Origin: Flavobacterium frigoris
GTDB lineage: Bacteria > Bacteroidota > Bacteroidia > Flavobacteriales > Flavobacteriaceae
Direction of reading: 5' to 3'
Assembly: GCF_900111075.1 (NCBI RefSeq)
Contig: NZ_FOFZ01000002.1
Coordinates: 248,001 to 312,000 of the forward strand
DNA length: 64,000 nucleotides
Made by a program: the position numbers and the translations under genes. Below, piece after piece: positions 17,383 to 26,532 of this stretch. The notes below the pieces were generated by a model. That model was not told where the DNA came from, did no database searches, and saw only the letters and a list, made by a program, of their open reading frames with translations. How positions within the stretch are numbered: the stretch's first letter is position 1; each line of letters begins with the position of its first letter.

Positions 17383-18115
17383 TTGATATAATTTTATTGT
17401 ATTTCTTGGCTAAAGTAATAATTAGGAATTGAGATAATGTTTTATTCCTTGAATTCAAAGACGCAACTAAATCGCTATCCTCAACACAATAATATTGAAA
17501 TCCCCGGATGTACTCTTCAGGGATATTTAATGTTTCCGTATAATATTCAGCTAAAAAAAGGTAGTCTAACTTGACTAACATTTGTTCTTTATATTCCACT
17601 GCAACTTCTTTTTTAAGCATGGCTTTTCGTCCTGAAATCGCATTCAAAAGTCCGTCGATACCTCCACCAGAGGTCGCAGTATAATACTTTCTTTCGGCAG
17701 CAGTGTATTTTTTTTGTCCAAAAGGGATAATCCCTAAATTCTCTGCGCTTATCTGAGTATTTTTATCAACGACAACCTCTTTTAAGTCAATACTTTCAAC
17801 AATCATTTGAAATTGAACAATCTCAGCGGACAAATCTAGTTTACTAACTCGTCTACGTAAAGTTACGAGATTTACAGCAGAAAAAACTAAAATATCCCCT
17901 TCTTTTACAAAAAGAAAAAACAATCCTTCTTTATCAGAAGCTGTCGACCGCTCTGTCGTTAAGTTTAAAATATTCACACCTTCTACAGCAATTGAAACAA
18001 AACTAATTTTTCCATGAATTCTTTTAGAATCCACACCTTGCCCTGAAACAACTTGAACAAGTAAAATCAGAAAGAAGATAAAAGTATTATTCGTTTTCAC
18101 AGGCAATGATTTCAT
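17372..18115 (-). CDS. Carboxypeptidase-regulatory-like domain protein, second of three tandem paralogues
   Basis: A 247-residue exported protein (hydrophobic signal about 10-25, ending VSGQ). The regulatory-like beta-domain covers about 30-110. The C-terminal half carries KKYTAAERKYYTATSGG and a KAMLKKE segment, both shared with the first paralogue. Its start overlaps the end of that gene by 29 bases, so translation is likely coupled. No catalytic residues are evident. Confidence 0.75.
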   Translation of the reverse strand: MKSLPVKTNNTFIFFLILLVQVVSGQGVDSKRIHGKISFVSIAVEGVNILNLTTERSTASDKEGLFFLFVKEGDILVFSAVNLVTLRRRVSKLDLSAEIVQFQMIVESIDLKEVVVDKNTQISAENLGIIPFGQKKYTAAERKYYTATSGGGIDGLLNAISGRKAMLKKEVAVEYKEQMLVKLDYLFLAEYYTETLNIPEEYIRGFQYYCVEDSDLVASLNSRNKTLSQFLIITLAKKYNKIISNEN

Positions 18116-18824
18116 TATATTTTACAGCTAATTCCCCTAATAAGAATTCAGTGATTACTTTGTTTTTTGATTCTAAAATTACGGTGAATCTATCGTTATC
18201 TACAGCATAATATTCAAACCCTTTAACGTAGTCTGCTGGAATCTTCAGCTTATCTACAAAATGACTCCTGTCAAACATAGATTCTAGCTCCTTTATAAAA
18301 AACTCCTTCTTCTCCACCTTCATTTCTTTTTTTAGCATCGCCGTCCTGCCGCTCAGAAAATTAATCAATGGATCAAATCCCATCGGATTCATTTTACCGG
18401 AACTTGCAGTTGCATATTTACGTTCCGCAGGCGTATAGGATATTTGGTTTTCCGGAATAATACCTAGTGAAACTGCATTGATGTTATCATATCGCCGAAT
18501 TACCACTTCATTTAACTGATTCATTATTGGCGTCATTTTTACAAAAAAAAGTCCTTTTGCAAAATCCTCTTCCATTAATACAATTCGTCTGCTTTTATAC
18601 TGCACCGACGAAAACAACAATGTATCCCCAGCTAACCCAGGTATCACAAAATACCCTTCTCCATCTGTAATTGCTGCTTTTTCAGTGGCTAGATTAATAA
18701 TATAAATTCCGTCGACGTTAAATCCATCCCCATTTACCATCCCCTTTAATTCAGGAGAAACAGATCCGTGTGCCACAGCAGCAGTCGTAAAAACTAGTAA
18801 AAAAAGAAACCTCAACCTTACCAT
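18087..18824 (-). CDS. Carboxypeptidase-regulatory-like domain protein, first of three tandem paralogues
   Basis: A 245-residue exported protein with a signal peptide (about 1-20). The N-terminal beta-domain begins LKGMVNGDGFNVDGIYIINL. The C-terminal half has ISYTPAERKYATASSG and TAMLKKEMKVEKKE, matching the second paralogue. It leads a three-gene minus-strand cluster. Possibly an envelope structural or ligand-binding protein; function unknown. Confidence 0.75.
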   Translation of the reverse strand: MVRLRFLFLLVFTTAAVAHGSVSPELKGMVNGDGFNVDGIYIINLATEKAAITDGEGYFVIPGLAGDTLLFSSVQYKSRRIVLMEEDFAKGLFFVKMTPIMNQLNEVVIRRYDNINAVSLGIIPENQISYTPAERKYATASSGKMNPMGFDPLINFLSGRTAMLKKEMKVEKKEFFIKELESMFDRSHFVDKLKIPADYVKGFEYYAVDNDRFTVILESKNKVITEFLLGELAVKYNEIIACENE

Positions 18825-18988
18825 AATAATTATTTATATCACCCAACTATTGTTAAGCAGTAAAAGTATCTTAATCCGTTCCAAATTAATTACTAAGGAC
18901 TTGGTAAAAAAAAGTTAATAAAAAACGAAAAATACAAAAATAAGAAACCCGATTTTATACCTTTAGCCGGAATAAAACAACACAAAAA

Positions 18989-19696
18989 ATGAAAAACATT
19001 ATCATTGCAAGCACATCTACACTGCACGGAAGTGACTATTTAGAATACCTATTACCCGAGTTAAAAATCCATTTTAAACATTGTACAACGGTACTTTTTA
19101 TTCCATACGCAAGACCTAGTGGCATTTCGCATGAAGAATACACTGCAAAGGCTGCTTCGGCTTTCGCCAAAATAAATATAGCGATAAAAGGAATTCATGA
19201 ATATGATGATGCCGCATCAGCCGTCGAAAGCGCAGAAGGGATTTTTACAGGCGGAGGAAATACTTTTGTATTGGTATCTCAATTGTACAAAAACAACATC
19301 ATGATCGCTCTTGCAGAAACCGTAAAAAAAGGAACTCCTTATCTAGGGACCAGCGCGGGAAGCGTTATTTGCGGGCTAAGTATGCAAACTACTAATGACA
19401 TGCCTATTGTTTATCCACCAAGTTTTAAAACCTTAGGACTAATTCCTTTTGACATTAACGCACATTTTTTAGACGCAGACTTACAATCTAAACATATGGG
19501 CGAAACACGCGACACCAGAATAAAAGAATTTCATGCCTACAACAACATTCCTGTTTTAGGATTGCGAGAAGGAAGTTGGCTAAAAGTAGATGGCGATAAA
19601 ATAATAGTAAAAGGAGAACTGTCAGCCAAACTTTTTATACAAAATCAGATGCCTGAAGAACTTCAAACCGGAACTGACATCAGTTATGTCAAATAA
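18989..19696 (+). CDS. pepE: Dipeptidase E (alpha-aspartyl dipeptidase, family S51)
   Basis: Hydrolyses dipeptides with an N-terminal aspartate. The 235-residue length is normal. The nucleophile Ser122 lies in LGTSAGSVICG, and the glycine-rich GIFTGGGNTF (85-94) and FDINAHFLD (about 151-159, with the catalytic His) are present. Cytoplasmic; no signal. It is a single gene ending directly at a shared terminator. Confidence 0.94.
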   Translation: MKNIIIASTSTLHGSDYLEYLLPELKIHFKHCTTVLFIPYARPSGISHEEYTAKAASAFAKINIAIKGIHEYDDAASAVESAEGIFTGGGNTFVLVSQLYKNNIMIALAETVKKGTPYLGTSAGSVICGLSMQTTNDMPIVYPPSFKTLGLIPFDINAHFLDADLQSKHMGETRDTRIKEFHAYNNIPVLGLREGSWLKVDGDKIIVKGELSAKLFIQNQMPEELQTGTDISYVK

Positions 19697-19725
19697 AAAA
19701 GCCGAAACAATTAAGTTTCGGCTTT
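19695..19725. terminator. Terminator shared by pepE and tRNA-Gly copy 1
   Basis: GCCGAAAC / GTTTCGGC hairpin with an A-run on one side and TTT on the other. The pepE stop codon overlaps it. The same hairpin is repeated at 19954-19984. Confidence 0.85.
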
Positions 19726-19729
19726 AAAG

Positions 19730-19802
<73 letters not shown>

Positions 19803-19814
19803 ATTAACAGGGTG

Positions 19815-19845
19815 CAAATATACAAACTAATTCGAACCAACGCAA
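19815..19845 (-). promoter_or_regulatory. Promoter of tRNA-Gly copy 1
   Basis: On the minus strand TTG (19843-19845), 20-base spacer, TATATTTG (19815-19822), 13 bases from the tRNA 5' end. A close match to the Bacteroidota consensus. Confidence 0.8.
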
Positions 19846-19953
19846 GTTTTATTTAAAAAAAATTAAAAACCTTTATTTTGCGAAATTAAGAATGATCCAG
19901 TACTATTTTCAACCCTCTTCGAAATGTATAAAAACAGGGCTATTGTACCAATA

Positions 19954-19984
19954 AAAAAAGCCGAAACAATTAAGTTTCGGCTTT
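19954..19984 (-). terminator. Terminator of tRNA-Gly copy 2
   Basis: Hairpin GCCGAAAC / GTTTCGGC with a T-run on the minus strand, the same as the one after copy 1. Confidence 0.85.
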
Positions 19985-19988
19985 GAAG

Positions 19989-20061
<73 letters not shown>

Positions 20062-20480
20062 ATTACTATGGTGCAAATATAAATAATAAGTTGGCTTTGA
20101 AACAAGTTTTTTGATGAAAATTTTACAAAAAAAATACAGTTAAATTATAACCGTTTTAAAATTAAATTGTTACAACTTATATTTTTTTACGACAGGATGC
20201 CTTTTCTTAAAAAAGTAACATTCACAACCCTATTTTTAGTCCCATAAGAAGTGTTAAGACATAGCAAGCTCATCTAAAATGGTACATTCCATCGTGATGA
20301 TTTAGAAACAACGTCCCGTTTTTCGCCTGTTGTTCAATCAAGATTCAACAGAAATACTTCTTAACACACAAAAAAACTATTTATTCGAAGAAAATAATCA
20401 ATCTCAAATTTAAGGAATGACCATTTTAGAAACGTGAAGGAATAAAAATTTAATACTCACTCCCCTCCAAATCTTGTTAT
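20062..20480. other. Intergenic stretch without a protein gene; candidate structured RNA
   Basis: No supported coding frame in about 420 bases. It holds the promoter of tRNA-Gly copy 2 and then AT-rich sequence. At 20251-20367 a set of complementary segments occurs: GTGTTAAG (20251) with CTTAACAC (20360), TCTAAA with TTTAGA, and two mutually exclusive hairpins (20307/20329 and 20327/20346). This could be a small RNA or chance. Confidence 0.35.
20074..20105 (-). promoter_or_regulatory. Promoter of tRNA-Gly copy 2
   Basis: TTG (20103-20105), 21-base spacer, TATATTTG (20074-20081) on the minus strand, 12 bases from the tRNA 5' end. Confidence 0.75.
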
Positions 20481-20524
20481 AAAAAAAGACGCCGTTTGTA
20501 GCTTTACAAACGGCGTCTTTTTTT
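20481..20524. terminator. Strong terminator after the L,D-transpeptidase gene
   Basis: Stem AAAGACGCCGTTTGTA / TACAAACGGCGTCTTT with a 4-base loop and A/T tails on both sides. Confidence 0.92.
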
Positions 20525-20538
20525 GTGCTTAAACAAGT

Positions 20539-21252
20539 TTACGAAACTAACTTGGAAGCTATTTTATAGCTATCTGAAGGATAATAAATAAACAAACAGG
20601 ACTTGTCTTTAATTGTTTGTATTATATCGGAAGCAAGATTCAAGGGAATTGCAGGGCAACCCAAACTTCTCCCTAGTCGTTTATTGTTTTGTATAAAAGA
20701 ACTAGAAACATAATCAGCGCCATGAATAACAACTGCTCTGTCTCTGGCATTACTATTAATTCCTTTTTCTAAGCCATCTAATCTTAGTGATTTACCGTGC
20801 TTTCCACTATATATTTCACCTGTTGCATAAAACCCTAGACTGCTTTTAAAAGATTCAGCTGAATTTGAAAAACTAGTAGCAAATTCATCTCCAGTATTTC
20901 TACCGTGAGCGACTAAAGAATTATATAAAATTGTATTAGTGGTCAGGTCAATCACCCAAAGTCTTTTAGAATTGGACGACATACTAAAGTCAATAAGAGT
21001 CAGTATATTTTTACTAACTAATCCTTTCTCTTTTAATAAGTAGAACCCTTTAAGTGCTTCTGTGAAACTTTCTTTTTGTGGTAAAGGATATTGGTCAGAG
21101 TGTAGGTTGCTGTAAACGGTCTCTTCATTGGTGTCTGAACTCGATTTGACTACTTCAATTCGGGCGACCTTTTTGGCTTCCGGAAAGAATAATTTACTTG
21201 AGGTTAATGAAATAAACAATAATAATAGAGCTGGGGAAATTTTATAAATCAT
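20539..21252 (-). CDS. Murein L,D-transpeptidase catalytic domain family protein (YkuD_2 type)
   Basis: A 237-residue exported protein (hydrophobic N-terminus about 1-20). The catalytic part has VVIHGADYVS (His) and RLGRSLGCPAIP (Cys), the HG..D and S-x-GCPA pattern of the L,D-transpeptidase subfamily. Cross-linking or modification of peptidoglycan is expected; the exact activity of this subfamily is not firmly established. Single gene with its own promoter and terminator. Confidence 0.88.
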   Translation of the reverse strand: MIYKISPALLLLFISLTSSKLFFPEAKKVARIEVVKSSSDTNEETVYSNLHSDQYPLPQKESFTEALKGFYLLKEKGLVSKNILTLIDFSMSSNSKRLWVIDLTTNTILYNSLVAHGRNTGDEFATSFSNSAESFKSSLGFYATGEIYSGKHGKSLRLDGLEKGINSNARDRAVVIHGADYVSSSFIQNNKRLGRSLGCPAIPLNLASDIIQTIKDKSCLFIYYPSDSYKIASKLVS

Positions 21253-21290
21253 TGATTTTTATTACGTTATAAACTTAAATTCTAAGATTG

Positions 21291-21298
21291 CAAATATA
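21291..21298 (-). promoter_or_regulatory. Putative -7 element for the L,D-transpeptidase gene
   Basis: TATATTTG on the minus strand, 38 bases before the start codon. No TTG at standard spacing. Confidence 0.45.
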
Positions 21299-21388
21299 GA
21301 ACTAAAAACAAGTTTTTTTAAAAAAAGAACGCTAAAAAGCTAATATTTAAGACCTTTGTAATTTTATTACTACATTAAAAACCTTGAT

Positions 21389-21396
21389 TATATTTG
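21389..21396 (+). promoter_or_regulatory. Putative -7 element for the first DUF5916 gene
   Basis: TATATTTG, 47 bases ahead of the ATG at 21444. It is divergent from the previous promoter. Confidence 0.45.
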
Positions 21397-21443
21397 CTTT
21401 AGATGTTAATTATATTATTTTTGCTTAAACATACTACTAAATT

Positions 21444-23840
21444 ATGCATAAATCAACCTATTTACCAATATTATTTTTATTTATTTTCAATTTTACTGCC
21501 AATAGTCAAAAAAAGAGCCTTATAGCGAAATCTACTACAGAAATTATTACTATCGATGGTAAATTTAGTGAGAATTCTTGGATAACAAATACTGAAGTAG
21601 CCACTGATTTTGTGATGTTTGAACCCGACAATGGTAAGCAAATAAGCGCTGACAAAAAAACAGATATAAAAGTACTTTATGACAATGAAGCACTTTACAT
21701 TCTGGCAGTAATGCATGACAATGCTCCTGAAAAAATACAAAAAGAAGTTACCAAGCGAGATGTCTTTGGGGTATCTGATCACTTTTCAGTTTCTATAAAT
21801 GGATTTAATGACGGGCAACAAGATTTTAGATTTTATGTGAGTGCCGCGGGAGTACAAATGGATTGTTTAGCAACCGAAGACAATGAAGATTTTTCCTGGG
21901 ATGGCATTTGGGAAAGTAAAGTGGGCTTGACGGACTTTGGATGGGTAGTAGAAATGAAAATTCCATACGCCGCTCTACGTTTTTCCAATGCACAAAAACA
22001 AACTTGGGGTTTGAATTTCATGCGGGAAATAAAACGCGATGTTCAAAAGTACACTTGGAATCGTGTTGACACAAAAATTGGAGCCGTAATTGCGCAAGAA
22101 GGAACGCTCGAAGGAATTGAGAATATAAAACCACCCATACGTCTTTTCTTTATACCTTATACTTCTGCCTATTACCAAGAAGATGATTTTACAGCCGACA
22201 GAACTGTTAAAGCTGGACTTGACATAAAGTATGGTATTAGTGACTCTTTTACACTAGACGCGATTTTAGTGCCGGATTTTGGACAAACAAAATTCGACAA
22301 TGCTATTTTAAACTTAGAACCATTCGAACAAAAACTAGCGGAAAATAGACCTTTTTTTACAGAAGGAACAAATCTATTTAATATTGGAAATATATTCTAT
22401 TCGAGAAGAATAGGAGGTTCACCTAGCACCGAACCGACAATAGCAGCCAATGAGGAAATTACTAAATACCCAAGCTCAGTCGATTTAATCAATGCTGTAA
22501 AAGTATCTGGCCGAACCGAGAACGGCTTAGGGATTGGGTTCTTGAATGGAATTACCGAAAAAACATATGCCACAATTCTTAACAATGACACCAAACAGAC
22601 TAGAAAAGAAGTAATACAACCTTTGACTAATTATAATGTCCTCGTTTTTGATCAACGTTTCAGACAAAATTCATCAATCTCATTTGTAAACACAAACACA
22701 ACCCAAAATGGTAGTTTTAGAGATGCAAATGTCTCTGCTTTATTATTTGATCTTAGCACTAAGGCAAATTCATATAATTTGTATGGAGACTTTAAATACA
22801 GTGCAATAAACGATATAGAGGATTACAATGGTTTTAAATCCTCATTAAATTTTGCCAAAACGATTGGGAAATATCGCTACGCATTTTCTGGAAGATACAC
22901 CTCTAAAGAATACGATAACAACGACTTAGGTATAAATTTTTATACAAATTACTACAATTTTTACACCAATCTAAGTTACCGAATACTAAACCCAACAAAA
23001 ACTTTCAATACTTTCAAGTTTTTTAATGAATTCAGTGTACTATATGACATTACTACTGGCAAACTTCAAGAGGGATACTATAAACCAACGATTAAAGCGA
23101 CCTCAAAGCGAAATCATTATTATGAACTAAGTTTTAATATAAGTCCATTTGAAACATTTGATTTTTATGAACCCAGAAGCTACGGTCGATATTTACAAGT
23201 ACCTAAAAGTATAGGTGGCTACTTAGGTGTCGAATTTAATCGAAACAACGCCTTTACTTTCGATTTTACGCCAAGTTTTACAAAATATGACCAAGGAGGA
23301 AGAATTAATTACGGACTTGCAATTGGCCCAAAATACAGAGTAAATGACAAGTTCTCTGTCCTTTTAGTAATCGACTATCTTCATAAAAAAAATGATATTG
23401 GATGGGTTGATTTTAAAAATTCGGATATCATAATCGCTAACCGAAATAGAGAAATTTTACAAAATGATCTTACAGGTAAATATGCCATCAATAATAAAAT
23501 GACTCTTAATCTAACGGCTCGTTATTACTGGTCGTACTCTGATAACCAAGCTTTTTTTACTCTGCAAGACAATGGTGATTTATCACAAAATGACACCTAC
23601 ACTTTAAATCGAAACAGAAATTTTAACTCATGGAATTTTGATTTATCCTACTCCTGGTGGTTTGCACCAGGAAGTGAATTATCTGTCTTATACCGCAATT
23701 ATGCACAAGAAGGCAGTCGTAATGTCGAAAAAAGATTGAACACCAACCTGAAAAATGTGTTTGATAGTAATATGACTAATATACTGTCAGTAAGCGTTCG
23801 CTATTTCATCGATTATAATGTTATAAAAAACAAATTTTGA
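21444..23840 (+). CDS. Exported DUF5916 protein with N-terminal CBM9-like domain, paralogue 1
   Basis: A 798-residue protein with a signal peptide (about 1-21, ending NSQ). An N-terminal domain (about 30-225), with TIDGKFSENSWI and WGLNFMREIKRD, resembles carbohydrate-binding family 9. The remaining part (DUF5916) has many aromatic-rich alternating strands, as an outer-membrane barrel has. It ends VSVRYFIDYNVIKNKF, a C-terminus almost identical to that of the next gene. Ligand and function are unknown. The two copies are separated by 137 bases. Confidence 0.85.
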   Translation: MHKSTYLPILFLFIFNFTANSQKKSLIAKSTTEIITIDGKFSENSWITNTEVATDFVMFEPDNGKQISADKKTDIKVLYDNEALYILAVMHDNAPEKIQKEVTKRDVFGVSDHFSVSINGFNDGQQDFRFYVSAAGVQMDCLATEDNEDFSWDGIWESKVGLTDFGWVVEMKIPYAALRFSNAQKQTWGLNFMREIKRDVQKYTWNRVDTKIGAVIAQEGTLEGIENIKPPIRLFFIPYTSAYYQEDDFTADRTVKAGLDIKYGISDSFTLDAILVPDFGQTKFDNAILNLEPFEQKLAENRPFFTEGTNLFNIGNIFYSRRIGGSPSTEPTIAANEEITKYPSSVDLINAVKVSGRTENGLGIGFLNGITEKTYATILNNDTKQTRKEVIQPLTNYNVLVFDQRFRQNSSISFVNTNTTQNGSFRDANVSALLFDLSTKANSYNLYGDFKYSAINDIEDYNGFKSSLNFAKTIGKYRYAFSGRYTSKEYDNNDLGINFYTNYYNFYTNLSYRILNPTKTFNTFKFFNEFSVLYDITTGKLQEGYYKPTIKATSKRNHYYELSFNISPFETFDFYEPRSYGRYLQVPKSIGGYLGVEFNRNNAFTFDFTPSFTKYDQGGRINYGLAIGPKYRVNDKFSVLLVIDYLHKKNDIGWVDFKNSDIIIANRNREILQNDLTGKYAINNKMTLNLTARYYWSYSDNQAFFTLQDNGDLSQNDTYTLNRNRNFNSWNFDLSYSWWFAPGSELSVLYRNYAQEGSRNVEKRLNTNLKNVFDSNMTNILSVSVRYFIDYNVIKNKF

Positions 23841-23977
23841 TTTTTTTCACAATAAACTGTAACAATCTGTTTTGGAATTAGTCTATTATCTAAAGTCATT
23901 TATAGTACAATTTTGGCAGCATGCTAAACATAAAAAAATGGCTTTCGACTACCTTCATTTCATCAACAGATAATTAC

Positions 23978-26392
23978 ATGAAAAACCTTTTTTTGATCTT
24001 ATGCGTTTTAGTATACACTTTTGGCTACAGCCAAAAAAAAGTTTTACAAACTAAGTTCATAACTGACAACATTACAATAGACGGAAAAATAGATGAAGAA
24101 ATATGGAAGTCAGCACCTATCGCCACTGATTTCATTATGTATCAACCCGATAATGGCAAAGTTATCCCTGAAAATAAAAGAACCGAAGTAAAGGTTTTAT
24201 ATGACAATGACGCGATTTATATCGCTGCTTTACTGTATGACAATGAGCCTACTAAAATCTTACGCGAAATCACAAAAAGAGATGACTTTGGTACATCAGA
24301 TTTTTTCGGAATTTTTATTAATGGATATAATGATGGACAACAGAATTTTCAATTTTTTGTTTCAGCATCAGATGGACAAGCGGATTGTATCTCAACTGAA
24401 AGTACTGGGGAAGACTATTCATGGGATGCAATCTGGAAAAGTAAAGCGATAATAACTGATTTTGGTTGGGTTGTAGAAATGAGGATTCCTTATGCTGCAT
24501 TGCGTTTCTCAGCTGAAGACAAACAAACTTGGGGGCTTAACTTTTTTAGAGAAATTAGACGTGACCGTCAAAAATATACTTGGAATTTCATTGATTCAAA
24601 AGTAGGTAGCTTTATACAGCAATCTGGAGTTCTTGAAGGAATTAAAAACATCAAGCCTCCTACTCGATTATTTCTTTTGCCCTATACTTCCTTTTATCTA
24701 AATTCAAATTCTAGCCAAAAAACAACAGGCACCTTGAAAGGAGGATTAGATATAAAATATGGAATTAATGATGCTTTCACCTTAGATGCTATGCTAATAC
24801 CTGATTTTGGACAAACAAAATATGATGATAAACTATTAATTCTAGGTCCATTTGAACAGCAATTTAATGAGAATCGATCGTTTTTTACTGAAGGCACCGA
24901 CTTATTTAGTAAAGGGAATTTATTGTATTCAAGAAGAATTGGCGGAAGACCTTCAATATACCCAACGACTACTGATAAGGAAACAATCACCGACAACCCA
25001 TCAAGTGTGAACCTAATCAACGCTTTAAAAATTTCAGGGAGAACAAAAGGAGGGTTAGGAATTGGAATTTTAAATGCAGTAACCGAAAAAACCTATGCCA
25101 CTATTGAGAATACAATAACAAAAGAAACTCGTAGGGAAGAAGTCGCGCCTTTAACTAATTATAATGTACTAGTTTTAGATCAACGCTTTAGAAAGAACTC
25201 CTCCATATCCTTTATTAATACCAATGTCACTAGAAACGCGCAATTTCGCGATGCAAATGTATCAGCCTTAGTTTGGGATTTAAACACAAAGAAAAATACT
25301 TATAACCTTTCTGGTAATTTTAAATATAGTTATATCAATGCTTTGGAAGAAAAAAAAGGTTTTTCCACCACAATGAATTTTGCGGAAACTAGCGGAAAAT
25401 ACAGATATAGTTTTGGTGCTGATCTAGTCACTAAAAAGTATGACAACAACGACTTGGGTATCAATTTCGAGACTAACTACTACTCAATTTATGGAAATGC
25501 GAATTATAGGATTTTAAACCCAACAAAACACTTTAACACGTTTAGAGTTAACTACAATTTATATACACAGTTTCATAAGGAAACGGGTAAAACTCAAGGA
25601 AACAACATCAACATAAACGTAAATATTGACACCAAAAAAAATCATTATGTAGGATTTGGAACCAATATAAGTCCAATTAAATCTTACGATTTCTACGAAG
25701 CCAGAGATAATAATAGATACGTAATTCTCCCTGAAAGATATAATGCTTGGCTTTATATCTCGACTAATTATAATAACAAATTCGCATTTGACTTTAATCC
25801 TTATTATGCCATCTTTAATGAAACGAATAGAAACACTTTTGAAATTTCACTAGGGCCTAGATATCGTTTTAATAACAAGTTTTCTTTAAACTACAATTTT
25901 TATTTCGAAAGAAAAAACAACGATAAAGGATTTGTAGATCGCATTGCTGATCTAAACACAACTAATCCACAAATAATAATTTTCGCTAATAGAAAAGTAG
26001 CCACCTACTCCAATACTCTTTCAGGGAAATACTCCATTAGCAGCCGAATGAATTTTGATTTAGCTATTCGTCAATATTGGTCTTATGCCGAAAATAAAAA
26101 CTACTTATCATTAGAACAAAACGGAAAACTAGTCGATTATACCAATTACGCTACTAATAAAAACTCTAATTTTTATTCTTGGAATTTTGATTTATCATAC
26201 TCTTGGTGGTTTGCCCCCGGTAGTCAAATTTCTGTTTTATATCGAAATAATGGAGCTAATTTTGAAAGAGAAATCAATAAAAAATTTGGCGAAAAATTCA
26301 CTAATTTACTGAACAATGAGGCCTTGAATCATACCTTTTCAATAAGTGTCAAATACTTCATTGATTATAATACCATAAAAAACAAATTCTAA
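23978..26392 (+). CDS. Exported DUF5916 protein with N-terminal CBM9-like domain, paralogue 2
   Basis: An 804-residue protein, colinear with the previous protein and clearly similar along its whole length (e.g. ITIDGKIDEEIW, FALDAMLIPDFGQTK-like and LSYSWWFAPGS segments). The start is set at 23978 because MKNLFLILCVLVYTFGYSQ is a good signal peptide. An upstream in-frame ATG (23921) would add 19 residues and lies next to a promoter-like box. Function unknown; tandem duplication is evident. Confidence 0.85.
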   Translation: MKNLFLILCVLVYTFGYSQKKVLQTKFITDNITIDGKIDEEIWKSAPIATDFIMYQPDNGKVIPENKRTEVKVLYDNDAIYIAALLYDNEPTKILREITKRDDFGTSDFFGIFINGYNDGQQNFQFFVSASDGQADCISTESTGEDYSWDAIWKSKAIITDFGWVVEMRIPYAALRFSAEDKQTWGLNFFREIRRDRQKYTWNFIDSKVGSFIQQSGVLEGIKNIKPPTRLFLLPYTSFYLNSNSSQKTTGTLKGGLDIKYGINDAFTLDAMLIPDFGQTKYDDKLLILGPFEQQFNENRSFFTEGTDLFSKGNLLYSRRIGGRPSIYPTTTDKETITDNPSSVNLINALKISGRTKGGLGIGILNAVTEKTYATIENTITKETRREEVAPLTNYNVLVLDQRFRKNSSISFINTNVTRNAQFRDANVSALVWDLNTKKNTYNLSGNFKYSYINALEEKKGFSTTMNFAETSGKYRYSFGADLVTKKYDNNDLGINFETNYYSIYGNANYRILNPTKHFNTFRVNYNLYTQFHKETGKTQGNNININVNIDTKKNHYVGFGTNISPIKSYDFYEARDNNRYVILPERYNAWLYISTNYNNKFAFDFNPYYAIFNETNRNTFEISLGPRYRFNNKFSLNYNFYFERKNNDKGFVDRIADLNTTNPQIIIFANRKVATYSNTLSGKYSISSRMNFDLAIRQYWSYAENKNYLSLEQNGKLVDYTNYATNKNSNFYSWNFDLSYSWWFAPGSQISVLYRNNGANFEREINKKFGEKFTNLLNNEALNHTFSISVKYFIDYNTIKNKF

Positions 26393-26508
26393 GGTGCATT
26401 AATTTTAAAAAAAGACACATTAAGTAGCAAAATTAACATTATTTGGGTACGTTCTTTCCTGAATGTATAATAGTGATTTTGTTCGCTTCGAAGATTTTAG
26501 AAATACTT

Positions 26509-26516
26509 TATCTTTG
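26509..26516 (+). promoter_or_regulatory. Putative -7 element for gpmI
   Basis: TATCTTTG, 16 bases ahead of the start codon. TTC, a near-match, lies at the -33 position. Confidence 0.5.
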
Positions 26517-26532
26517 TTTAAAATAAATTATA

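Noticed and set aside
19892-19954. Twenty-codon ATG frame between the two tRNA-Gly genes
   Set aside because: No promoter, no family, low-quality composition; expected by chance.
23921-23977. Longer start for the second DUF5916 protein
   Set aside because: It would put 19 unrelated residues before a good signal peptide, and the paralogue has none.
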